From Knoellia flava TL1 (GTDB lineage Bacteria; Actinomycetota; Actinomycetes; Actinomycetales; Dermatophilaceae), in contig NZ_AVPI01000034.1 of NCBI RefSeq assembly GCF_000768675.1, positions 1 to 64,000 of the forward strand: a stretch of DNA of 64,000 nucleotides, read 5' to 3'. A program made the position numbers and the translations under genes. The notes beneath the pieces are model-generated. The model saw only the letters and a list, made by a program, of their open reading frames with translations. It had not been told where the DNA came from and made no database searches. Below, piece after piece: positions 29,166 through 37,796 of this stretch. Positions within the stretch are counted from its first letter, which is position 1. Each line of letters starts with the position of its first letter.

Positions 29166-29873
29166 TCAGGCGTCCTCGGCCTTGGCCTCGTCAGCCTCGG
29201 CAGCGGCCTCGCCCTCGGCACCCTCGGCGGCCTCGCCCTCGGCGCCCTCGGCCGCCTCGGCGTCGGACTCCTCGTGCTCGATGCCGGCCTCGGCCTCGGC
29301 CTCGGCGAGCTCGGCCTCGAGGGCCTCCTCCGAGATCTGCTGGGTGATGTTGACGACGAGGGCCTCGGCGTCCGTGACGAGCGTCGCGCCCGCGGGCATC
29401 TCGACGGCGCCGGCCAGGATCTGGGTGCCGGCCTCGAGGCCCTCGACCGAGACGGTGACCGACTCCGGGAGGTTGGTGGCCTCGGCCTCGACCTGGAGGG
29501 TCGCGTGGTCGACGGTCACGACGGTCTCCGGACCGGCCTCGCCCTCGACGTGGACCGGGACGTCGACGACGACCTTCTCGCCCTTGCGGACGATGACGAG
29601 GTCGACGTGCTCGATGACCGGCTTGATCGGGTCGCGCTGGACGTCCTTGGCGAGAGCCATCTGCTCGTCGCCGTCGAGGACGATCGTGAGGAGCGCGTTG
29701 GGGTTCTTGAGGGCCATCATCGCGTCGTGGCCCGGAAGGGTGATGTGCACCGGCTCGGCGCCGTGGCCGTACATGACGGCGGGGATCTTGTGGTCGCGAC
29801 GGATCTTGCGGGCGGCACCCTTGCCGAACTGGGTGCGGGCCTCGGCGGTCAGCTTGACGGTGTCGTTGGACAC
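29166..29873 (-). CDS. rplY: Ribosomal protein bL25 (Ctc form)
   Basis: Protein of 235 aa. N-terminal L25 domain (LTAEARTQFGKGAARKIRRD, then IPAVMYGHG) binds 5S rRNA; the C-terminal TL5/CTC beta domain (about 95-190) follows, and the last 45 residues are an acidic Glu/Ala repeat tail typical of actinobacterial forms. It is a 50S subunit protein with general-stress links. The GTG start at 29873 has AGGAG eight bases upstream; the open frame upstream of it is not conserved in character. A 269-base gap without a gene lies upstream. Confidence 0.93.
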   Translation of the reverse strand: MSNDTVKLTAEARTQFGKGAARKIRRDHKIPAVMYGHGAEPVHITLPGHDAMMALKNPNALLTIVLDGDEQMALAKDVQRDPIKPVIEHVDLVIVRKGEKVVVDVPVHVEGEAGPETVVTVDHATLQVEAEATNLPESVTVSVEGLEAGTQILAGAVEMPAGATLVTDAEALVVNITQQISEEALEAELAEAEAEAGIEHEESDAEAAEGAEGEAAEGAEGEAAAEADEAKAEDA

Positions 29874-30142
29874 GGAGAACTCCTGGGGACGTGGGGCGAA
29901 TCGGTCAGGTGACGACGGTGGGGACGCCGTCTGCGGTGGCCTCGACGCGGGACACGGCACGGACAGGCGCGCTGGCCCGCGGATCATCATTCGGCGATCT
30001 GCGGCCACCGCGTCGATCACGGACGCGCGGGCCCGAACATCTCTGGCCGGTGCGGCGTCCCTCGCCGAGGCAACCCCGAGAGTCTAGGCGACCGGGCACG
30101 GGACAGGCCAATCGGCCGTATGCCGTCCGCCCCGTTCCGGGG
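29874..30142 (-). promoter_or_regulatory. Upstream region of rplY
   Basis: Gap of 269 bases between the EamA stop and the rplY start. A minus-strand TTGGCC (30106-30111) with TCTAGG/CCTAGA 17 bases downstream is a weak promoter candidate that would give a leader of about 200 bases. GTATGCCG occurs at the EamA end. I see no recognisable riboswitch or small gene. Confidence 0.35.
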
Positions 30143-31162
30143 TCAGCGCAGCTGGGGGGCGGCGGGCTCGACGACGGGATCCGTGGTGGAGCCGTCGGCC
30201 GGGTCGCCGCCGAGCAGGTCGGCGTGGACGGCGGGCGTCTCGCCGAGCCGCACGGCGACGACGCCGCCGAGGATGAGGAGCCCGCCTGCGACCTGGACGA
30301 GACCGGGAAGCTCGCCGAGCAGCGCCCAGGCGATGAGGACGGCGAAGAGCACCTCCGAGAGCCCGACGAAGCTCGCGATCGTCGCGCCGACGAGCCGGGT
30401 GCCGATGACCCCGACACCGTAGGCGATGGCCGCCGCGACGACGGCGAGCTCGGCGACGGGCACCCACCAGGCGACCGTGGCGCCGGCGATCTGCACGCTC
30501 TCGCGCGCCGTGCCGTAGTCGATGAGCCCGGTCGCGCTGGCGACGACGAGCAGCACGGCGCCGAGGCCGAGCCCGAACCCGGCGAGCGCGAGCGGCGGCA
30601 GCGACTCCTCGTGCTCGTGGCCCGACGTGACATAGAAGGTGGCGAGGCCGACGGCGGCGAGCAGGCCCCAGACGACACCGGCCCACGAGATCTCGACGCC
30701 CGAGAAGACGTCGAGCACGAGGACGAGCCCGGCGACGGAGAGCGCGACGCCGACGAGCGTGAGCCGCGACGGGCGACGACCGTGGGCCGCCCACATCCAG
30801 CCGACGACGAAGACGACGCCGAGGTACTCGAGCAGCAGGGCGACCGCCACGGAGAGCGACTCGACCGCGTTGAAGTAGGCGAACTGGCACCCGGCGACTG
30901 CGACCGCCCCGAAGGCGAGGACCTGGCCGGCATTGCGCCGCAGCAGGTGCCAGCGGCCGCGGGTGACCCAGAGCGCGACCGGCACGAGAAGCACGGCCGC
31001 GAACCCGACGCGCCACGTCACCACGCCACCCGGCGTCCAGCCGGCCTGGAGCAGAGACTTGGCGAACGCACCGGACGACCCGAAGGTGGCCGAGGCGAGC
31101 AGCACGAGGAGGAACCCGACGAGCACGGCGCGCGGAGTACGGGTCTGGATGCCTGCGTTCAC
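30143..31162 (-). CDS. EamA/DMT-family transporter
   Basis: Protein of 339 aa with about ten membrane segments arranged as two EamA repeats (first about 12-150, second about 165-310; for example LVGFLLVLLASATFGSSGAF and IASFVGLSEVLFAVLIAWAL), followed by a polar C-terminal tail of about 30 residues. The drug/metabolite transporter superfamily mostly exports amino acids and related metabolites across the inner membrane. GTG start with GAGGTG five bases upstream. It is divergent from the CGNR protein gene at 31243, and the short shared control region suggests that protein regulates it. Confidence 0.88.
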   Translation of the reverse strand: MNAGIQTRTPRAVLVGFLLVLLASATFGSSGAFAKSLLQAGWTPGGVVTWRVGFAAVLLVPVALWVTRGRWHLLRRNAGQVLAFGAVAVAGCQFAYFNAVESLSVAVALLLEYLGVVFVVGWMWAAHGRRPSRLTLVGVALSVAGLVLVLDVFSGVEISWAGVVWGLLAAVGLATFYVTSGHEHEESLPPLALAGFGLGLGAVLLVVASATGLIDYGTARESVQIAGATVAWWVPVAELAVVAAAIAYGVGVIGTRLVGATIASFVGLSEVLFAVLIAWALLGELPGLVQVAGGLLILGGVVAVRLGETPAVHADLLGGDPADGSTTDPVVEPAAPQLR

Positions 31163-31242
31163 GATGCCACCTCGTCAGGAGTAATATGTGTGGTTGGTCC
31201 TTACGTTGGTGACGGTAGCCCTCCCGAATGTCAGGAGTCAAG
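31163..31242 (+). promoter_or_regulatory. Divergent control region with possible leader peptide
   Basis: Shared region between the EamA and CGNR genes. GTTGGT occurs twice 12 bases apart (31193-31198 and 31205-31210). An eight-codon frame at 31186-31212 on the plus strand (MCGWSLRW, then TGA) has AGGAG four bases before its ATG, and the same GTCAGGAGT element recurs before the CGNR start. It may encode a leader peptide, or be a chance duplicate of the ribosome site. Confidence 0.4.
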
Positions 31243-31794
31243 ATGGTCTTTGCATATGACACAGAGCTGACGCTGCAGCACGCCGTCGCGCTGGTGAACT
31301 CGGAGCCGGGCTTCGGCGACGACACCGACGAGCAGCTCCCGACGCTCGCCGCCCTCAACGCCCACCTCGACGCCTGGGAGTGGAGCGGAGGCCGCCCCCG
31401 GACCCGCGCCGAGCTCGACGACGTGCACGCGCTGCGGCCCCGCCTGCGCGAGCTGTGGAGCCGCGACGTGGAGGGGCTCGTCGAGGGCGTCAACGAGCTG
31501 CTCGCCGAGCACCGCGCCCTCCCCCGGCTCGTCCGCCACGACGACCTCGGCTGGCACATCCACGCCACCGAGGACGACGACCCGATCGCCAAGCGGATGG
31601 CCGTCGAGGCCGCGATGGCGATCATCGACCTCATCCGCGCGGGTGAGACCGAGCGGCTGCGGGTCTGCGCCGCCGACGACTGCGGCGACGTCGTCATCGA
31701 CCTCACGAAGAACCGCAGCCGGCGCTACTGCGACGGGACGTGCGCCAACAAGGCCCACGTCGCGGCATACAGGGCTCGTCAGCACGCCGACTGA
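31243..31794 (+). CDS. CGNR zinc-finger (ABATE-domain) regulator
   Basis: Protein of 183 aa. The N-terminal two thirds is an ABATE stress-response-type helical domain (TLQHAVALVNSE onward). The C-terminal part is a CGNR zinc finger: RVCAADDCGDVVIDLTKNRS, then RRYCDGTCANKAHVAAYR, with four Cys ligands. Proteins of this type are thought to be transcription factors. An ATG 15 bases upstream (31228) is possible, but the ATG at 31243 has AGGAG at proper distance. It is divergent from the EamA transporter and converges on prs across a strong bidirectional hairpin. Confidence 0.87.
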   Translation: MVFAYDTELTLQHAVALVNSEPGFGDDTDEQLPTLAALNAHLDAWEWSGGRPRTRAELDDVHALRPRLRELWSRDVEGLVEGVNELLAEHRALPRLVRHDDLGWHIHATEDDDPIAKRMAVEAAMAIIDLIRAGETERLRVCAADDCGDVVIDLTKNRSRRYCDGTCANKAHVAAYRARQHAD

Positions 31795-31797
31795 AAG

Positions 31798-31855
31798 CGG
31801 GACCTACCGCATGGGAAGTGTCGTGATCACAGCACTTCCGGCGCGGTAGGTCCCG
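31798..31855. terminator. Bidirectional nested hairpin between CGNR gene and prs
   Basis: CGGGACCTACCGC (31798-31810) and GCGGTAGGTCCCG (31843-31855) are perfect 13-base arms. Inside, GGAAGTG and CACTTCC pair and GTGATCAC forms the palindromic centre. It fills the gap between two convergent genes and so can serve both. Confidence 0.8.
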
Positions 31856-31862
31856 TGACAGT

Positions 31863-32867
31863 TCAGGCGCGTCCGCCGAAGAGGCTCGTCACGGAGCCGT
31901 CCTCGAAGACCTCCTTGATCGCCGCGCTGATGAGCGGGGCGATCGACAGGACGGTGAGGCCCTCGAACTCGTTCTCGGGCGAGATGGGCAGCGTGTTGGT
32001 GACGATGACCTCGCGCGCCGCGCAGTCACGCAGCCGCTCGGCCGCGGGCGGCGAGAGGATCGCGTGCGTCGCCGCGATGATGACGTCCTTGGCACCGTCG
32101 GCCTTGAGCGCGTCGGCGGCCTTGGTGATCGTGCCGCCGGTGTCGATCATGTCGTCGACGAGCACGCAGACCCGACCGCGGACCTCACCGACGACGCGGT
32201 TGGCGACGGCCTGGTTGGGCTGGTTGATGTCGCGCGTCTTGTGGATGAAGGCCAGCGGCACGCCGCCGAGGCGCTTGGACCACTGCTCGGCGACCTTGAT
32301 GCGACCGGCGTCGGGCGAGACGACGGCGAGGTCCTCGTGGCCGTACTTCGCCGACACGTAGTCCGAGAGCACCGGCTGCGCCATGAGGTGGTCCACCGGC
32401 CCGTCGAAGAAGCCCTGCACCTGGTCGGTGTGGAGGTCGACGGCGATGAGGCGGTCAGCGCCCGCTGCGCGGAAGAGGTCAGCCATGAGGCGGGCCGAGA
32501 TCGGCTCGCGACCGCGGTGCTTCTTGTCCTGACGGGCGTAGCCGTAGAACGGCATGACGACGGTGATCCGCTTGGCGCTGGCCCGCTTGAGGGCGTCGAT
32601 CATGATGAGGTGCTCCATGATCGCGTCGTTGAGCGGCGCGCTGTGGCTCTGGATGACGAACGCGTCGGAGCCGCGCACCGACTCCTCGTAGCGGACGTAG
32701 ATCTCGCCGTTGGCGAAGTTGTAGGCGCTCGTCGGGACGAGCTCGGTGCCGATGAGCGCGGCAACCTCCTGGGCCAGCCCCGGGTGGGAGCGGCCGCTGA
32801 AGATCATCAGCTGCTTCTTGGGCTTCTTGCGGATGTTGGCGGACTTCGGCCGGTCGTCCTTCGACAT
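31863..32867 (-). CDS. prs: Ribose-phosphate pyrophosphokinase
   Basis: Protein of 334 aa of the class I PRPP synthetase family: FSGRSHPGLAQEVA, FANGEIYVRYEESVRGSD, the metal-binding VDLHTDQVQGFFDGPVDHL, the catalytic KTRDINQPNQ and the PRPP loop CVLVDDMIDTGGTITKAA. It makes PRPP from ribose 5-phosphate and ATP for nucleotides, His and Trp. Its ATG begins two bases after the glmU stop; the glmU - prs pair is conserved in Gram-positive bacteria, and coupling is likely. Confidence 0.97.
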   Translation of the reverse strand: MSKDDRPKSANIRKKPKKQLMIFSGRSHPGLAQEVAALIGTELVPTSAYNFANGEIYVRYEESVRGSDAFVIQSHSAPLNDAIMEHLIMIDALKRASAKRITVVMPFYGYARQDKKHRGREPISARLMADLFRAAGADRLIAVDLHTDQVQGFFDGPVDHLMAQPVLSDYVSAKYGHEDLAVVSPDAGRIKVAEQWSKRLGGVPLAFIHKTRDINQPNQAVANRVVGEVRGRVCVLVDDMIDTGGTITKAADALKADGAKDVIIAATHAILSPPAAERLRDCAAREVIVTNTLPISPENEFEGLTVLSIAPLISAAIKEVFEDGSVTSLFGGRA

Positions 32868-32869
32868 GC

Positions 32870-34354
32870 TCAGGCCTCGCCCTCGTCGTCGGCAGGGTTG
32901 CCGGGCAAGGCCGTGTGCCGGGTGCCCGCCTCCGTGGCCGCGAGCGCCGCCGCCTCGGTCTTCGTCCCGGCTCGGGCCCGGGCGACCCAGCCGTCGACGT
33001 TCTTCTGGCGACCGCGCGCGACGGCGATCTGTCCGGGCTCGACGTCGCCGGTGAGCGCGCTGCCCGCCGCGACGTAGGCGCCGTCGGCGACGTCGACCGG
33101 CGCGATGAGGACGCTGTCGGACCCGACGAACGAGTGGGCGCCGATCGTCGTGTGGTGCTTGGCGACCCCGTCGTAGTTGGCGAAGATCGTGCCGGCGCCG
33201 ATGTTGGCCCCCTCACCGATGGTCGCGTCGCCGCAGTAGGTGAGGTGCGGGACCTTGGCGCCGTCGCCGATGCGGGCGTTCTTGGTCTCGACGAAGCCGC
33301 CGATCTTGCCCTTGGCACCGAGGACGGTGCCCGGGCGCAGGTAGGAGTAGGGGCCGACCGTGGCTCCCGCACCGATCTGCGCGAGGTTGGCCTCGGTGCG
33401 CTTGACCTCGGCCCCGTCGCCGACCTCGGTGTCGGTGAGCGTCGTGTCCGGCCCGATGCGGGCGTCGGCACCGACCGACGTCGCGCCGAGCAGCTGCGTG
33501 CCCGGGAGGATCGTCGCGTCGCGGCCGATGCTCACGTCGCTGTCGATCCACGTCGTCTCGGGGTCGACGATCGTCACGCCCTCACGCATCCAGCGCTCGT
33601 TGTTGCGCCGGTTGAGCTCGCGGCCGAGCGTGGCGAGCTGGACGCGGTCGTTGACGCCCTCGGTCTGCCAGAGGTCGTCGATGACGTGGGCGCTCACGAG
33701 GCGACCGGCGTCGCGGGCGATCGCGAGGACGTCGGTGAGGTACTTCTCGCCCTGGGCGTTGTCGGTGCCGACCCGACCGAGCGCCTCGCGCAGGACGGTG
33801 ACGTCGAAGGCATAGATCCCCGAGTTGATCTCGGTGATCGCGCGCTGCTCCTCGGTGGCGTCCTTCTGCTCGACGATGCCGGCGACGCTGCCGTCGGCGT
33901 CGCGCACGATCCGGCCGTAGCCCTGTGGGTTGTCGAGGTGGGCCGTGATGACGGTCGCGGCGCTGCCGGACTCGTCGTGCCGGGCGACGAGGTCGACGAG
34001 CGTCTCGCCGGTGAGCAGCGGCACGTCGCCGTAGGTCACGAGGACCGTGCCGGTGAGGTCGGCGGGCAGGGCGTCGAGCGCGCACTCGGTCGCCCGGCCC
34101 GTGCCCTTGACGTCGTCCTGGTCGGCGATGGTCGCGGCGGCGTCCACCTCGGCGATGTGCGCCGCGACGAGGTCGCGCTCGTGCCGGACGACGACCGCGA
34201 GGTGCTGCGGAGCGGTGACGCGGGCCGCCGCGATGGCGTGCCCGACGAGGCTGCGGCCCCCGATCCGGTGCAGCACCTTGGGGGTGGCTGACTTCATCCG
34301 GGTTCCCTCGCCTGCGGCGAGGATGATGACTGCGGCGGGCCGGGCTGTGGTCAC
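32870..34354 (-). CDS. glmU: Bifunctional N-acetylglucosamine-1-phosphate uridyltransferase / glucosamine-1-phosphate acetyltransferase
   Basis: Protein of 494 aa. The N-terminal pyrophosphorylase has IILAAGEGTRMKSATPKVLH and VLVTYGDVPLL. From about 260 it is a left-handed beta-helix of hexapeptide repeats with GPYSYLRPGT and the acetyltransferase active-site segment VETKNARIGDGAKVPHLTYC. The disordered C-terminal extension is typical of actinobacteria. It makes UDP-GlcNAc for peptidoglycan. GTG start at 34354. First gene of glmU - prs; tRNA-Gln, found beside glmU in mycobacteria as I recall, is here 3.3 kb upstream, separated by three inserted genes. Confidence 0.96.
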   Translation of the reverse strand: MTTARPAAVIILAAGEGTRMKSATPKVLHRIGGRSLVGHAIAAARVTAPQHLAVVVRHERDLVAAHIAEVDAAATIADQDDVKGTGRATECALDALPADLTGTVLVTYGDVPLLTGETLVDLVARHDESGSAATVITAHLDNPQGYGRIVRDADGSVAGIVEQKDATEEQRAITEINSGIYAFDVTVLREALGRVGTDNAQGEKYLTDVLAIARDAGRLVSAHVIDDLWQTEGVNDRVQLATLGRELNRRNNERWMREGVTIVDPETTWIDSDVSIGRDATILPGTQLLGATSVGADARIGPDTTLTDTEVGDGAEVKRTEANLAQIGAGATVGPYSYLRPGTVLGAKGKIGGFVETKNARIGDGAKVPHLTYCGDATIGEGANIGAGTIFANYDGVAKHHTTIGAHSFVGSDSVLIAPVDVADGAYVAAGSALTGDVEPGQIAVARGRQKNVDGWVARARAGTKTEAAALAATEAGTRHTALPGNPADDEGEA

Positions 34355-34517
34355 GAGCGGTGCTCCCGAGGTTCGTGGCGGCGTACCGCGACACTGTACC
34401 GACGAGTCGGAGGTATGCCGTCCACGCCCGGTCCCACCCCGGCTCCGGCGGGCTGTCCTCGCCGCCCCCGTCGGCCCAGCGCCGAGGTGGCGGCGCCTGG
34501 CCGGTGGGTCGCCGAGC

Positions 34518-35036
34518 TCAGCCCGAGAGTCCGAAGAGGCTGCAGGTGAGGGCGAAGGTCGACGGGTCCTCGGGGTTCTCCGACACCTTGGGACCGGCCT
34601 CGAACAGCCGCTCCTCCGAGACCCAGGTCTCGACGTAGCGTCCGGTCTCGTGCATCACGGGGCCGATGCCGGGCATCGTCACGACGCGGTACTTCCCCCG
34701 GCTCGTGAACAGGTCCGCCACGAGGTCGATCGTGACCACCCGCGTCCCGGTGAACTCCACCACCTCACCGCTGGCCTCATGGGTGAAGAAGCCGTCGTAG
34801 TTGACGTTGCGGCTCTCGACCAGCGCGGCGCCGTCGGCGTCCGTCTCACTGATGTGTCGGTTCACCGTCACGTCGAAGTACAGCGTGACGTCCGAGCCGT
34901 CGGCGCAGGTGGCCACCACCTCCTTCTCGAAGGTCAGGCTGTAGCGGCTGTTCTCCTGCGCGGCGGCCATCCCGGCTCCGGCCACGAGAAGGGCCGAGGC
35001 GGTGGCGATGGTGCGGATGAGGCGTCGGGTGGGCAT
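34518..35036 (-). CDS. Secreted protein of unknown function
   Basis: Protein of 172 aa with a signal peptide (about 1-26, ending GAGMAAAQ) and an all-beta mature part containing two widely spaced cysteines (ATCADGS and ALTCSLFG) that could form a disulfide. I do not recognise a family. It looks like the small exported proteins common in soil actinobacteria, often flanked by lineage-specific genes. It is divergent from the Nudix-like gene across a 341-base gap and 163 bases downstream of glmU in the same direction. Confidence 0.72.
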   Translation of the reverse strand: MPTRRLIRTIATASALLVAGAGMAAAQENSRYSLTFEKEVVATCADGSDVTLYFDVTVNRHISETDADGAALVESRNVNYDGFFTHEASGEVVEFTGTRVVTIDLVADLFTSRGKYRVVTMPGIGPVMHETGRYVETWVSEERLFEAGPKVSENPEDPSTFALTCSLFGLSG

Positions 35037-35377
35037 GGCGGTGCTCCCTCGTCGTGGCCCCCGCTGTCAAGGGGCCGGTGCACCGAGGCTCGGACACGGA
35101 GGTCGAGGTCTGGTCGCGATCCGGTCGCGCTCGGGAGGGGGCGTCGGTGCATCGCTCGGGGCGCGAGCGCAAGGGTGCGCCCCACCAGCAGGGTGGGCGG
35201 TGGACTCTCCCGGGGCATCCGGGACGTCCGAGCAGGTCAGCGACCTGGGCGGGTCAGGCGCTGGCCGCAGCGCACGATGCGGGTGCAGGCCTCCTCGCCG
35301 GAGGTCCTAGCCTAGGCCGCGAGAAGAGGGATCGGCGCTCGACGACGAGCGCCGGAGCACGCCGAGGAGCCCCCCAG
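35037..35377. promoter_or_regulatory. Divergent intergenic region with inverted repeat
   Basis: Gap of 341 bases with no supported gene. GGCGCTCG and CGAGCGCC form an inverted repeat with a four-base spacer (35334-35353) shortly before the Nudix-like start, and CCTAGCCTAGG and CCTCC-TCGCC-GGAGG lie just upstream of it. These could be operator or terminator elements; nothing else stands out. Confidence 0.4.
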
Positions 35378-35782
35378 ATGATCGCCGCACGTCCCCGCGT
35401 CAGGGTCCACGTCGTCGCCATCGACGACGACCACCGCATGCTCCTCGACCGTCGTCCGCGGACCCAGGTGTGGGCCCTGCCGTGGGGCTACCTCGGCGTG
35501 GGCGAGGACCCTGCCCGGCTGGCGCGCTCCCTCGTCCGGGACACCGGTGCCGCCCCTGAGCGGCCGCGGGTGCAGTCCGTCGAGGGCGCCGTCGAGCACG
35601 GTGAGCACTTCCTCGACGTGACCCTGCACTGCACCGCCGACCGGATCTGGAAGCCCACCACCGGGGGCCGGTCGTCGAACGCCCTCTGGTGGAGCCTGGA
35701 CGAGATCTCCTCGCTCGACCTCTCGGCGCGAGCGAGGAGCGCCCTCGTCAACGCGTGGGACGTGCTCTGGCCCCACGTCTGA
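35378..35782 (+). CDS. Nudix-fold protein with degenerate catalytic box
   Basis: Protein of 134 aa whose beginning (RPRVRVHVVAIDDDHRMLLD) and WALPWGYLGVGED region match the Nudix fold. The Nudix box should read G-x5-E-x7-RE-x2-EE-x-G, but here the helix is RSLVRDTGA: the first Glu is Ser, and the two metal-binding Glu are Arg and Asp. Hydrolase activity is therefore doubtful, and it may be a ligand-binding or regulatory member. It starts at an ATG with GAGGAG upstream. It converges on the lysyl-oxidase homolog with 12 bases between stops. Confidence 0.7.
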   Translation: MIAARPRVRVHVVAIDDDHRMLLDRRPRTQVWALPWGYLGVGEDPARLARSLVRDTGAAPERPRVQSVEGAVEHGEHFLDVTLHCTADRIWKPTTGGRSSNALWWSLDEISSLDLSARARSALVNAWDVLWPHV

Positions 35783-35794
35783 GCCGACTGACCC

Positions 35795-37462
35795 TCAGTC
35801 GAGCTCGGTCACGGTGCGCTCGCCCGGCGATCCGCCGAGCTCGATCCTGCGGTGCGAGACGTTGTTCGTCGTGTCGGACTCCTTGAGGCGGTTGCGGAAG
35901 TTCGTCGTGACCCGCACCGTGTAGGTCCCGTTGGGGAGGCCGGTGACGTCGAACGCCTGGCCCGGGAGGCCTTGGTAGTAGGTGTCGCCCCATCCGGCGG
36001 GGAGCACCTCACGGATCCAGATCGCCGACTGCCCACCGCAGTTCGACCAGAGGCGGTCGGTCTCGACGCGCTGGGCCGCCCCGCGGATGGTGAGGTCGAT
36101 GGGGTCGGTCGGCGCCAGGCAGAACGCCTGCTTGCCGCTGCGGGTGACGGACCCGTCGGCGGCGACGAGGTCGTACTGCGCGATGTCCTCGAAGTGCCAG
36201 TGCAGGTGCCCCTCGCGCGGGTCCCACTCGAACTCGCCGGCCGGGGAGGAGCGCACCGGCTCACCGTCGCGGTACTCGAACTGGGTGGCGCGCATGGTGT
36301 CGTCGCTGCTCCGGTAGCCCTCGACGACGAGCGGCCCCGAGCCGAGGTTGGCGATGTTGGCGCCGAACGAGAGCTGGTCGCGGCCCTCCTCGTCGGTGCC
36401 GACCTGCATGTCGAAGGCGGGGAGCGCCACCATGTCGGGCAGGCCGTTCGTCCGACGTGAGCCGTCGGCCTCCGCGCGGTCGCGTCGCTGAGGGTTCGCC
36501 TTGGCTGACGCGATGCGCAGCGCGGTCGACGACTCGAGCGTCGCGGTCCGCGCGGAGGAGGCGCTGACGTCGGCCGCAGCCGCGCGCACGACGGGGTCGA
36601 GCTTCTGGGCGCCGTGGCCCTTCGCGTGGTCGCTGCCGTGCGCCGTGTGGTCGCCGTGCGACGTGGCGCTCGTCGACGAGGTGGTCGGCGCCGTCCTGCT
36701 CAGCGCCGCGGACCCGCCGCCGCCCTCCTCGGGCGGCGCGCACCAATCGGGCTCGTAGGGGCAGGGCACGGTCGTCACCGTCATCGACACGGAGGCCTTG
36801 GCCTGCGCCGCGGGGATGGCGAACTGCTTGACATAGGTCGGGGTGATCCGCAGCGTCACCCTGTAGTCGCCGTCGGCACCCTCGAAGTTGCTGAGGAGGT
36901 CGTTGCCGACCGACGCCGCCCAGCCCTTGTCGAGGCCGTAGACGATGTGCCGCGTGAGGTGGGTTCCGCACGAGTTGGCGAGCTGCGGCTCCGCGGGCCC
37001 GGTCGCGTCGAGCCGTGCCTGCTGCTCCATGCCCCAGGCGCCGCCGGGGCAGAAGCTCAGCGTCTGACGGGTGACGAGCGCGCCAGCCGCCGTGCGCAGC
37101 TCGACGTCGAGGAAGTCCGGCAGCCCGAGCGACATCGGTCCGCGCACGGGCGTCTGGATCTTGCGGTCACGCACGATCGTGCCCCGCGCGTCCTTGCGGA
37201 CGAGCCACAGGTCGGCGTTGCCGTCGGCGCCGGGCACGGCCTCGATCTGCAGGGCGGCCTTCGTCACCCCGACGAAGGTGCCGAGCTCGGCGAAGATGAA
37301 GGGGTCGCCCTCGACGCGTTCCACCCGGATCTGGGGGGACGCGACGCGGAGACCGAGCTGGGGGTCGCCGGGTGCTGCGAAGGCACCCCACGCCGTGATC
37401 CCGCTCGCGGTCGTCACCGCGACCGCACCCACCACTGCTACGAACCGACGACCGAGCTTCAT
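35795..37462 (-). CDS. Secreted lysyl-oxidase-family protein
   Basis: Protein of 555 aa. Signal peptide at about 1-29. The C-terminal third (about 365-545) is a bacterial lysyl-oxidase-like copper domain: the histidine cluster EGHLHWHFEDIAQYDL, FCLAPTDPID, the SNCGGQSAIWIREVLPAGWG segment and a final Asn-rich FRNRLKESDTTNN. The middle carries a His-rich stretch, SHGDHTAHGSDHAKGHG, between Ser/Thr-rich linkers. Vertebrate lysyl oxidase deaminates lysines on matrix proteins; the bacterial enzymes are little studied. The start at 37462 has GGGGAG seven bases upstream and gives a proper signal peptide. Monocistronic. Confidence 0.83.
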   Translation of the reverse strand: MKLGRRFVAVVGAVAVTTASGITAWGAFAAPGDPQLGLRVASPQIRVERVEGDPFIFAELGTFVGVTKAALQIEAVPGADGNADLWLVRKDARGTIVRDRKIQTPVRGPMSLGLPDFLDVELRTAAGALVTRQTLSFCPGGAWGMEQQARLDATGPAEPQLANSCGTHLTRHIVYGLDKGWAASVGNDLLSNFEGADGDYRVTLRITPTYVKQFAIPAAQAKASVSMTVTTVPCPYEPDWCAPPEEGGGGSAALSRTAPTTSSTSATSHGDHTAHGSDHAKGHGAQKLDPVVRAAAADVSASSARTATLESSTALRIASAKANPQRRDRAEADGSRRTNGLPDMVALPAFDMQVGTDEEGRDQLSFGANIANLGSGPLVVEGYRSSDDTMRATQFEYRDGEPVRSSPAGEFEWDPREGHLHWHFEDIAQYDLVAADGSVTRSGKQAFCLAPTDPIDLTIRGAAQRVETDRLWSNCGGQSAIWIREVLPAGWGDTYYQGLPGQAFDVTGLPNGTYTVRVTTNFRNRLKESDTTNNVSHRRIELGGSPGERTVTELD

Positions 37463-37614
37463 CACACGCTCCCCTGTGACCGATGACCTGCGGAATGACG
37501 GCCGAGAGGTCGTGGCACGGGTGCCCTGCGCCGACCACGATGTCTGCCGCTCGGCGAAGAGTCGCACGAAGGGGACCGTGCGCGGGCGCGAACGCGCGAA
37601 ACACGCCGTGAAGG

Positions 37615-37693
37615 CTCCCCGGGTAGGAGTCGAACCTACGTCGCTTGTCCTGATTCAAAGTCAGGCGGGCCCTGCCGGCAGACCAACCGGGGA
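37615..37693 (-). tRNA. tRNA-Gln (anticodon UUG)
   Basis: Minus-strand cloverleaf: acceptor TCCCCGG / CCGGGGA with G73, D arm GGTC / GGCC, anticodon stem CCTGA / TCAGG with loop CTTTGAA (UUG), variable region ACAAGCGAC of about nine bases, T arm GTAGG-TTCGACT-CCTAC. CCA is not encoded in full. The 79-base length and nine-base variable region are unusual for glutamine tRNA, but the position near glmU supports the call. Confidence 0.8.
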
Positions 37694-37796
37694 ACGATGC
37701 GCGCGGGCGAGCCCACGGCATACGACGCACAGGGTAGTTGACCCGTGGGGCACCTCACCGCGGTGCGCCCGGCGGGCACAGGGACCGCAGGGCACA

